From: JARKQH01 sp964631605
Lineage (GTDB): Bacteria; Verrucomicrobiota; Verrucomicrobiia; Limisphaerales; UBA8199
Direction: 5' to 3'
Length of the DNA stretch: 64,000 nucleotides
Assembly: GCA_964631605.1 (NCBI GenBank)
Contig: CAZVYG010000017.1
Coordinates: forward strand, 1-64,000
Shown: one piece after another, positions 51,124-59,700 of the stretch
Numbering within the stretch: position 1 is the stretch's first letter
Layout: the number at the start of each line of letters is the position of its first letter
Notes under the pieces: model-generated
Seen by the model: the letters and a program-made list of their open reading frames with translations, nothing else
Told to the model about the DNA's origin: nothing
Database searches by the model: none
Position numbers and translations under genes: made by a program

Positions 51124-53433
51124 TTAGGGATTCTTTGTAATGCGGTAAATCCTTCCTGTGTTGCGTTCCGCCAAGTAAAGGGCGTTATCTGGGCCGAACT
51201 GGAGGCACGTGACCTGCTGGAAGCCACTGCCCATAATGGTTGCTGATCCGTTGGCATCCACCCGGATCAACTGGTTCGAGCTGTTCACCGCGTAGATGTC
51301 CGATCCCCAGAATCGGTCGCCCGGCCCGCGTGCCAAGGGTGAGGATTCCTTTGTCGGAGCGAAATAGCGGGTGAGCGGAGTGCCATCGGGGGCGAACAGC
51401 GACGCCCAGTTCGAATAGCGCGCGGTTGCCACAATCCGATTAAGCGAATCCACAGCAATCGGCCCGGCCCAAGCCAAATCGAAGAGCTTCGTCACTGATG
51501 TCCCGAGGAAAACAAAGACTGCCTCTTTCCCTTCGTCGGAAATCAGCAAGCGCCGCGGTGTTGAGTCGTCCAGAACCATGAAGTTGGGATTGCTCAAACT
51601 CGTGCTGGGGCCTAAAAGGGCATTGGTCGAGCCATCTGGTTTGAGGACCCAGACCGCTCCGCCCTTAAGATAGTAATCCAGCACAACCAAGACCGATCCG
51701 GGGCTGCCTGAATAGACCCCGTCTTGATCCACCCAGACCCCATCCGGGTCAGAGATAGGATCGCCGAATTCCGCTGCGGGCGTGCCGCACTGGCCAACTT
51801 TCCAGATTTTCATCTCGAGCGAGGGAGTCTGGAAACCGAGGGTGTCGCGCCCAACATAAAGCACTCCATTCGTTGCGAAGGCCAGTCCGTAGGCGTTGGG
51901 CAGGAGCGCGTAAAGCTTGGTGACGGCACCGGAAACCTGCGGACAAGTGTCTTGGCCGTCTGTAAGACGATAGAACTTCGCTTCGCCTTGGATCGGAATC
52001 GTTGCGCAGTAGTTGTTCCCGATCGGCGCGACGCCGACTGAGGAGTACGACCATGCGGGCGGGTCGAGTCGGTCGGTTTCCTGCAAGACAAAGCCGGTGC
52101 AGGTCTGCTCCCAGCAGAGGGTGACGTTGGTTTCGGCCAGCGCGAGGCGCAGCGTCGGTCGCGGCGGGCCACCGACGGTGACCGTAAAGGTGCAGGCGTT
52201 GGAGTTACCCGAACTGTCCACCGCCCAGCATGTGACGGTACTGTGGCCGGGACAAAAACGGGTGCCGGCGGCCGGCTGGAAGGTCACCGTAGGGCTGGGA
52301 TCGCAATTGTCGCGGACCTCCGGGCTGGGGAACGAGACGGCCGTGCCTCCACACCCGTCGAATTCCGCCGCGACGTTTGACGGACAGGTGATTACCGGGG
52401 GGGTGGTATCCACCACTGTCACCGCCTGGCTGCAATTCGTGCTATTACTACAGCAATCGGTGGCCTGCCACGTCCGCGTGATGACCGCTGGACAGGTACC
52501 GTTGGTAATCGTGCTGAGCACACTGATAGTTACGTTGGTTCCGCAGAAGAAGTCCAAGGCGGTCGGCTCATCGAAGCTCCAACTGCTGCCGCATTCCACG
52601 GTCTTGTTGATGGCGCAGGTGATTGCCGGCGGCATGGTGTCCACCACGGTCACCGTCTGGCTGCAAGTATTGGTCGCGCCCTGACAGTCGGTGGCCTGCC
52701 AGGTGCGCGTGGCGGTCATCTGACAACCGGCGGTGTTGGTCACGGTGCTCAGGACCGACAATGAGGTATTCGTGCCGCAACAGAAACTGTGCAGGACAGG
52801 GGAATCGAAGTCCCACGGCGCGTTCGAATCAACGGCCTTGTCGGAAGCGCAGGTCAGACTCAACCCGTGGCCAACAGGAATGATAATGATGGAGGATTCC
52901 CCGATGGCATTGGTTGGCTCGCTGGGATGCCAGGCACCTCCGGCAAAGAAATTCGTTACCCAAGCGTTGCCGACCCACTTCAGCCACTGTGCACCCTCCA
53001 AGGGTGGCGCGCCCATGATGTTTTCGAATGTCCCCACGCCCATATCTTGTCGGCTCACGAAGTTCACCGCCCCGCAACCACAGGGCAACGCCAGCGGCAA
53101 CGCGACTGACGGGGACGCACCACTGAAAATCAACTGGGCGGCGCCTGACAGCTGGATCAATGCTCCTTCGCCTGGTCTGAGGGTGCCCCCGGTTGGAGTC
53201 CAGGCGAGTTCCATGTCATCGAAGGCATATAGTATCCATCCGGAACAGGTCCACTTCCAGAGTCGCGTCAGTGGGGGCACGTTTGGCAGGACCTCATCCA
53301 AGGTGTTGTTGCCGTTATCCAAGTGATTTGCAATGGCGCTAAAGCCCGCAGGCAGAGCATTGGTGTACGAATCGGCCAGACTGCTCACTGCCAGCGCGCA
53401 CAAGCAGACGGGGAGCAGAAGACATGTTTTCAT
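51124..53433 (-). CDS. secreted HYR-repeat/beta-propeller protein
   Basis: A protein of 769 residues from the ATG at 53433, with signal peptide MKTCLLLPVCLCALAVSSLA. Residues 20-180 form an unassigned N-terminal domain. Residues 190-430 hold three HYR (hyalin)-type Ig-like repeats, each with PPAITC/PPVITC and Cys pairs (WQATDCQGATNTCSQTVTVV; WQATDCCSNSTNCSQAVTVV). A STNL/FYR-like module follows (about 430-490, FVLQETDRLD ... AKFYRLTDG). The last 280 residues are an NHL/SMP-30-like beta-propeller (AYGLAFATNGVLYVGRDTLG, QFGPDNALYLAERNTGRIYR). It is probably an extracellular adhesion or binding protein; no catalytic residues were identified. Confidence 0.85.
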   Translation of the reverse strand: MKTCLLLPVCLCALAVSSLADSYTNALPAGFSAIANHLDNGNNTLDEVLPNVPPLTRLWKWTCSGWILYAFDDMELAWTPTGGTLRPGEGALIQLSGAAQLIFSGASPSVALPLALPCGCGAVNFVSRQDMGVGTFENIMGAPPLEGAQWLKWVGNAWVTNFFAGGAWHPSEPTNAIGESSIIIIPVGHGLSLTCASDKAVDSNAPWDFDSPVLHSFCCGTNTSLSVLSTVTNTAGCQMTATRTWQATDCQGATNTCSQTVTVVDTMPPAITCAINKTVECGSSWSFDEPTALDFFCGTNVTISVLSTITNGTCPAVITRTWQATDCCSNSTNCSQAVTVVDTTPPVITCPSNVAAEFDGCGGTAVSFPSPEVRDNCDPSPTVTFQPAAGTRFCPGHSTVTCWAVDSSGNSNACTFTVTVGGPPRPTLRLALAETNVTLCWEQTCTGFVLQETDRLDPPAWSYSSVGVAPIGNNYCATIPIQGEAKFYRLTDGQDTCPQVSGAVTKLYALLPNAYGLAFATNGVLYVGRDTLGFQTPSLEMKIWKVGQCGTPAAEFGDPISDPDGVWVDQDGVYSGSPGSVLVVLDYYLKGGAVWVLKPDGSTNALLGPSTSLSNPNFMVLDDSTPRRLLISDEGKEAVFVFLGTSVTKLFDLAWAGPIAVDSLNRIVATARYSNWASLFAPDGTPLTRYFAPTKESSPLARGPGDRFWGSDIYAVNSSNQLIRVDANGSATIMGSGFQQVTCLQFGPDNALYLAERNTGRIYRITKNP

Positions 53434-54266
53434 CGGTTTTGTTTCCTTTCTATGGCGCGGTTTGTTTGGGGAGTGTTCGGTAGGGGGCGGCAAACTGGTA
53501 AACTGGTAAGAAATTGGTTTTTTGGCGCTGGATGTACTAAGCGCTCCGCGGGTAAGGGAGAATTGGTTTTGCGGCTCACCAATCATAGTCCCATGCTACC
53601 ACCCGGCGGTCCGGCCTGTCAAGGGGATTTTCTTGGCGCTACACAGCGGCTTGGGAGCGGGGCTGCTGGCCAGGGCGGCGGGTGGCGGCAGGGCAAAGGG
53701 GAGACGAGGAGAAGAGTTGGAAGGTGAGAAGGTGGGAAGGCGAAACGGGACCTTTCGACCATGGGACTATCGGACTATGGGACTAAAGTGAGGGGCGAAG
53801 GGGCGAAGGTGGGAAGGTGCGAGAGCACGGGGCGTTTTGGCAAGCTGGTGTGCGGCAGACTGGGGCGGATGTCGAACTCTGGACCGAATGGGGCGGTCGG
53901 GCCGCGGATGGGGAGGTCACCGTCAGTGTCCATATCGCCACAAGTCCGAGGGACCCGCGCGTCACCGAAGACACCCATTCGATCGCCGTCACCTTACTGA
54001 CTGAAGGGTTTGGCAACGATCTTGGAATCCACTTCGATGCTTTGGCCGCGGAGGCCATCGAGAATGCCGCAACCTCGAATCAGCTTGCCTGTTAAATCCT
54101 GCGTTCAGGCGTCATTTTCGAGCACGCCGACCAATACCTCTACTTCAACCAGCACGCGCTCTTGGTTCAGACTCAGGAACCGATAGCTGTGCCTGCGAAC
54201 GGCGCTCGCAAAAGGCTTTCATTTTGTTCTCGAATTTTTGCCGGCTTTATGGCGTCATTCCCCCCT
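53434..54266. other. intergenic region with repeat tract R14
   Basis: 833 bases between the divergent HYR gene and Gfo/Idh/MocA gene. Apart from tract R14 (53712-53830) there are moderately long open frames on both strands at 53783-54095, with no family resemblance or start signal. It may contain a decayed gene. Promoters for both flanking genes must be here. Confidence 0.5.
53712..53830. repeat. composite repeat tract R14
   Basis: gaaggtgagaaggtgggaag units, then three 8-base gactatcg/gactatgg units, then ggggcgaaggggcgaaggtgggaaggtgcgag. It belongs to the same families as R1-R12 but stands alone, 31 kb from the nearest other tract and away from any toxin or four-helix-bundle gene. Confidence 0.85.
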
Positions 54267-55586
54267 ATGAAGAACTCTGTTCACGTTAACGGCATCACAC
54301 GCCGTCACTTTCTTGCCACCAGCACCCTTGCGCTTGCCGCTCCAACACTCATTCCCGCATTCGCCCTTGGGCGGGGCGGCCAGCCCGCGCCGTCCGAGCG
54401 CATCACGATGGGGGTGGTGGGCTGGGGGATGATGGGTCCCGGCAACACCGATGCCTTCCTCGGCATGAAGGACTGCCAGGTTCTGGCCGCGTGTGACCTG
54501 GATCAAAAACATCTCGAGGCGGCCGTCAACCGCATCAACAAGCAGTACGAAAACAAGGACTGCAAAGCCTACAAAGACTATCGCGAGATGATGGCCCGAA
54601 AGGACATTGACACGGTGATGCTGGCCGTCCCGGACCATTGGCACGCCCTCACTGCGGTGGAAGCCGCCCGGCAGAAAAAGGATATTTACGGCGAGAAGCC
54701 GCTGGCACGCACCATCGCCGAGCAACAGGCCATTGTGAAAGCGGTGCAGGCCAACCAGCGGATTTGGCAGACTGGCTCGTGGCAGCGCTCTCAAGCACCG
54801 TTCCGCAAGGCCGCCGAGATTGTCCGCAACGGCCTGATCGGCAAAGTCACCCGCGTCGAAGTCGGACTCCCCGCCGGCCACCATGATTTCGCCGGCACCA
54901 AGAATTTCATGACCCCTTCGGATCCGCCGCCCGAGTTGGATTACGACTTTTGGATCGGCCCGTCGCAGATGGAACCCTACATCAAAGGCCGGGTCCACAT
55001 GAACTGGCGCTGGAACTACAATACCGGCGGCGGCCAACTCCTGGATTGGATTGGCCACCACTGCGACATCGCCCATTGGGGCCTTGACGCCGACAACTCC
55101 GGTCCCTCCGAAGTTGAGGGAACAGGCGAGTTTCCTCCCAAGGACGCGGTCTGGAACACTTGCACCAAATACCGGATCACTTGCAAATACCCGGGCGGTG
55201 TCGAGCTGGTGATCGCGGGAGGTCACTCGGACATCCGCGGCGGAACAAAATGGATCGGCACCGACGGGTGGGTCTGGGTTGACCGCGGTGGCTTTGATGC
55301 CTCCAACACGGATTGGTTTGCTCAAATCCCGCCTGAAAAATATCAGGTCAAGCTCTACCGTTCCGACAGCCACCACCGCAATTTCCTGGACTGCGTCAAG
55401 ACCCGCAAACCGACCATCACCCCGGTCGAGACCGCTCATCATTCCGCCATTCCGGGACACCTGGGGCTCATTGCGATGCTTGTCGGCCGCAAAATCAAGT
55501 GGGACACGGCGACCGAAACCATCGCCAACGACCCCGAGGCTTCCAAGCTCCTCACACGACCTTACCGTTCGCCGTGGAGAATCTAA
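54267..55586 (+). CDS. TAT-exported Gfo/Idh/MocA family oxidoreductase
   Basis: A protein of 439 residues. The twin-arginine signal ITRRHFLATSTLALAAPTLI is followed by a Rossmann NAD(P)-binding domain (TMGVVGWGMMGPGNTDAF) and the family EKP motif in DIYGEKPLARTIAEQQ. The C-terminal alpha/beta domain carries LDWIGHHCDIAHWGLD with the usual active-site His. Such proteins oxidise or epimerise sugars in the periplasm, and in this phylum they are numerous in glycan degradation. The ATG at 54267 places the twin Arg at residues 12-13. A truncated copy of its signal lies at 49.6-49.8 kb. Confidence 0.93.
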   Translation: MKNSVHVNGITRRHFLATSTLALAAPTLIPAFALGRGGQPAPSERITMGVVGWGMMGPGNTDAFLGMKDCQVLAACDLDQKHLEAAVNRINKQYENKDCKAYKDYREMMARKDIDTVMLAVPDHWHALTAVEAARQKKDIYGEKPLARTIAEQQAIVKAVQANQRIWQTGSWQRSQAPFRKAAEIVRNGLIGKVTRVEVGLPAGHHDFAGTKNFMTPSDPPPELDYDFWIGPSQMEPYIKGRVHMNWRWNYNTGGGQLLDWIGHHCDIAHWGLDADNSGPSEVEGTGEFPPKDAVWNTCTKYRITCKYPGGVELVIAGGHSDIRGGTKWIGTDGWVWVDRGGFDASNTDWFAQIPPEKYQVKLYRSDSHHRNFLDCVKTRKPTITPVETAHHSAIPGHLGLIAMLVGRKIKWDTATETIANDPEASKLLTRPYRSPWRI

Positions 55587-55759
55587 AGTAACTTGGGCGG
55601 TTTGGTTGGTTTCAACGCAAAAAAAACCCATTGGATGGGCATTAGACTTGCGCAGTGGGCTGTTCTTGCAATAAAGTATGGTGAAGTCAGTTAAACCATG
55701 CGTTCAGGAACCATGAATTGCAAGTACGGCAGCAGCCGTGCTGAAGTTGGATACACCCC

Positions 55760-56500
55760 ATGAGAGCCTTGCCTTTTCCCCCCGTGGCGCCGCTGCGGCG
55801 GGCCTTCACCCTCATTGAGTTGCTGGTCGTCATAGCAATTATAGCGATCCTCGCGGCCATGCTGTTGCCCGCCCTGGCGAATGCGAAGCGGAAGGCCCAG
55901 CAAACCGGCTGTCTGAACAACCTGAGGCAGACCGGGATGGCCCTCCACATGTGGGTGGATGATAACAACGGCTGGCTGCCGCCTGGGGAAGGCTCCAGCT
56001 TCGGCCTCTGGCACGGTCAACAAACCAGTTACAACCAGAATACCAAGTCCGAGCTCATCTACTACCTGGCCACCTATATGGGTTACAAGGCCCCGGATAA
56101 CGTGACCCGTTTGGCTCCCGCCATGTTCTGCCCCGGCTACCAGCGTTACAACGAAAACCGGGCGAGCACTTTGATGTCCAACGTGACGGTTTATGTTCGC
56201 ACCGTTCCGCGGCAGGCGGGGTTGACCAATGCGGACGGGAGCGTGGTGTTCGATCCGTTCGGCTATCCTGTTTACCAAGGCAACCCACCGTTGCCGCCCC
56301 ATCGCCTAAGCGAAATCGCCGGGGTGCGTCCCTTTACCGATGTTTTCCTCATGATGGATGCGGACCAAATTGCCTTCCCCACGGCCGGCTGGGTTGACCA
56401 GTTACCCAAGCAGCCCGTGCACGGGCGGGTCCGCAATTACATTTTCTTCGACAACCACGTGGCAACCCGCAGGATCGGCCCCAAGGGCTCGCTTCAGTAG
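55760..56500 (+). CDS. prepilin-like protein (type II secretion pseudopilin family)
   Basis: A protein of 246 residues with a type IV prepilin leader: RRAFTLIELLVVIAIIAILA followed by AMLLPAL, cleaved before the Phe with Glu5 present. The globular part has CLNNLRQTGMALHMWVDDN, MMDADQIAFP and a C-terminal HGRVRNYIFFDNHVATRR. It belongs to the very expanded family of H-x-DG-like pseudopilins in Planctomycetes and Verrucomicrobia. It probably sits in the envelope; the individual function is unknown. It is a single gene, 173 bases after the dehydrogenase. Confidence 0.9.
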   Translation: MRALPFPPVAPLRRAFTLIELLVVIAIIAILAAMLLPALANAKRKAQQTGCLNNLRQTGMALHMWVDDNNGWLPPGEGSSFGLWHGQQTSYNQNTKSELIYYLATYMGYKAPDNVTRLAPAMFCPGYQRYNENRASTLMSNVTVYVRTVPRQAGLTNADGSVVFDPFGYPVYQGNPPLPPHRLSEIAGVRPFTDVFLMMDADQIAFPTAGWVDQLPKQPVHGRVRNYIFFDNHVATRRIGPKGSLQ

Positions 56501-56706
56501 TTGTTACCAGCCCGAGTGCGGCCCCGGAGGACTTCGGGGTTAGACGTTCACCCCTCGATGTCCGGCGCCAGGTTCACTTTAGCTTGTGAGGAAGCGCCGT
56601 GCGCATCTCCGGGCCAGCCCCTAACCCGATTCGAGCCGGGCAAAGGGGGTTTGCCGTTGTGGCGTTTCGCCTTCGAGGTTCGAGATCCCATTCCCAAGGT
56701 TCAATC

Positions 56707-59700
56707 ATGCGCTTCACCCTCTGTTCACCACATCTCTTCTTGACGGGGGCTCTCGCCTTCCTGCTCGCGACGCTGGGCCCCCTGCCTGCCATTGCCCTGG
56801 GCACCGGCCTGACGGGTGAGTATTTTGACAACAGCGACTTCACCACCCTGCGCGCGACCCGGATTGACCCGACTGTGGACTTCAATTGGGGCGCCGGCGC
56901 CCCGACCAACACCATGGGCACCGACACGTTCTCGGTCCGCTGGTCTGGCCAGGTCGAACCCGAGTTTTCCGAGACCTACTCTTTCCATGTCACCGCGGAC
57001 GACGGCGCCCGGCTTTGGGTCAACAACCGGCTGTTGTTTGCTCGCACAACTTATTCGGCGGCCGCCCTGGAGATGTCCGGCCGGATCAATCTGGTCGCCG
57101 GCCAACGCTATAATATTGTCCTCGAATTCATCGAAGGGGCGGGCAACGCGCAGGTTCAGCTTGCGTGGTCCAGCCCCAGCCGGCCCAAAGAAATCATTCC
57201 ACAAGGGCGGCTTTATCCGGCGGTGGCCGCTCCAGAAAGCGGGTCAATTCTCGCTGAGACCTGGCTCAATCTGCCGGGCACCAATGTCGCCACCCTGACT
57301 TCCGCCCCGAACTATCCTTCCCGGCCGGACGGCCGCGAGTTTCTGACCTCCATGGAAACACTCCAGCCGGATTGGACCGATGATTACGGTACGCGGGTTT
57401 CCGGTTTCCTGCTGCCGCCCCGTGACGGAACTTACACCTTCGCGGTCGCCGGCGCCGACGCGGTCCAGCTCTTCCTGAGCCCCGATGCCAGCCCTGCCTC
57501 GAAACAACTCATTGCCTCGAACAACACCCCCACCGGCCTCCGTCAGTTCAACCTGCTGCCAGGCCAGGTTTCCGCTCCCGTTGCCCTCAACGCCCACACG
57601 AAGTATTACGTCGAACTGGTTCATAAAGCCGGCACGGGCGCGGACCACTTTGCCGCCGCGTGGATCGAGCCGGGCGGTTCGAACTTCACGATAATCCCCG
57701 CCAGCGCTCTCATTCCAGCGGGTCTTGACCGCGCCGCTCCCGCCCAAAACAACTACCTCGACACCCTCACCGGATCGCACCCCCGGTTGCTTGCCTCGAG
57801 CCAGCGTTTCGAGTGGCTCAAACGAACCCTCGCCTCGAACTCGGTTCCCCAGCTCAACTCGTGGTGGGCCACGGTCAGTAATTCGGCCTCTGCGATGCTC
57901 TCCCAGCCGGTCAATGTTTACAACCAGGACGTGCGCGGCACCATCCTTGCCGTCAGCCGGAGCGTGGTGGATCGCATGTACAAGCTGGGCCTGGCCTGGC
58001 GCATGACGGGCAACAACATTTTCGCCGAGCGCGCCTGGGCCGAACTCGAGCAGGTTGCTTCCACCAACTTCCCCGATTGGCACCCGGCGCACTTCCTGGA
58101 TACGGCGGAAATGACCCACGCGTGCGCCATCGGCTACGACTGGCTTTACGATTACTGGACTCAGCCGCGGCGCGACACCATCCGCACTGCGATCATCAAC
58201 AAGGGGCTGAACCCTTCGCTCACGCTCTACACCAATAATTCGAGTTGGGTGGCCTCCTCCGCCAACAACTGGAACCTGGTCTGCAACGGGGGCATGATCC
58301 TGGGCGCCCTGGCGATCGGCGCCGAGAACGAACCCCTCGCCGAATACGTTCTCTCGAAAGCGGTCGCCTCCGCCAGGCTGGTCATGCGCCATTACACAAC
58401 GGACAACGGCGGCTGGTATGAGGGCCCCGGTTACTGGGATTACACCACCGATTACAACATGCGCCTCATGGCCGGCCTGGAATCGGCTCTTGGCTCGGAT
58501 TTCGGCCTTAGTGCCGTCTCTTCGGTCTGGGAGACGGGGCTGAACCCGATCTACATGGTGGGTCCGTTGAAGCTCTCCTTTAATTACGCCGATGCAGGAG
58601 CCGGGAACATGCGCGGACCACAACTCTTTTGGCTCGCGCGCCGCCATAACCGTCCCGAATTCAGTTGGCATGAGCGCAACAACGCTTCGGTCGAACCGCT
58701 CGATCTTCTGTGGTACGATGGCCGCGGCTTTGATCCACAAACCACCGGTCTTCAGCCCGACAATTACTTTCGCGGCCCCACCGGCACGACGCCGTACGCC
58801 ACCGCCGATGCGGTAACGTTGCGTTCGCGCTGGCAGGACACCGATGCCACTTTCGTTGGGACCAAGGGCGGCGAACTGGGCGCCAGCCACGGCAACTTGG
58901 ATGCGGGCAGTTTTGTGCTCGACGCCCTCGGCGTGCGCTGGGCGCATGATCTCGGCGGGGATGATTACGCGCTGCCCGGCTATTTCGGCTCGCAGCGCTG
59001 GACCTATTACCGCCTGCGCGCCGAGGGCCACAACACCCTGGTCATCAATCCCAGTTCTGCCGCTGACCAGACCGTAGGGGCCAAACCGCCGGTCATCCTC
59101 CATACCTCGGAACCGAACGCCGAGCGCAGCGCGGTCGTTCTGGACCTGACCAGCGCCTACTCCGTCTCGAAGGTCTGGCGCGGGATTCAGCTTTTGCGCA
59201 ATCGCCGGTGGGTGCTGGTCCAGGACGAAATCCGTGCCGGCTCGCCCGCCAACGTCTGGTGGTTCATGCACATTCATACCAACAGCGCCGTCACGCTTGA
59301 TCCCTCCGGGACCTCCGCCATGCTGACTCAAGGTTCCGATCGTCTGTGGGTGCGCATCCTCGAAGGTGGGGGCACGATCACGGTAAGTAATGCGGTCCCG
59401 TTGCCCACCTCTCCGAACCCGGCCGGGCAAAATCCGAATGCGAGCTATCGCAAACTGGCGGTCAACCTCGCAAACGTCACCAACACGACCTTCGCCGTTC
59501 TTTTTGTGCCGCTGTACCCTGCTGAAACCCCGCCGACCAACTTTCCGCCCATTGTGCCGTTGGCTGATTGGGGCGCGGCGGACACCAACGCCTTCGGCAT
59601 CGTCTCAAACCAACCGCCGGTGGCGGTTTCCGCCCAAGTGGCCGTCGGCGCGGGTACTCCCCTCGATCTGGACCTTCGCACCCTTGCCTCGGACCTCGAG

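Noticed and set aside
53783..54095. Gene upstream of the Gfo/Idh/MocA gene
   Set aside because: Open frames on both strands overlap each other and run into repeat tract R14; no family resemblance or ribosome-binding site supports either one.
55615..55650. Terminator at the end of the Gfo/Idh/MocA gene
   Set aside because: The cccat/atggg stem is only 5 bp, and the run of A lies before it on the plus strand, so it could only serve minus-strand transcription, where no gene ends.
56640..56700. tRNA-like ggttcgagatccc sequence
   Set aside because: It resembles a T-arm but no matching acceptor stem, anticodon arm or D-arm can be formed around it.
57244..59430. Long minus-strand open frame opposite the heparinase-like gene
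   Set aside because: Antisense shadow; Arg/Gly/Pro-rich with no recognisable family.
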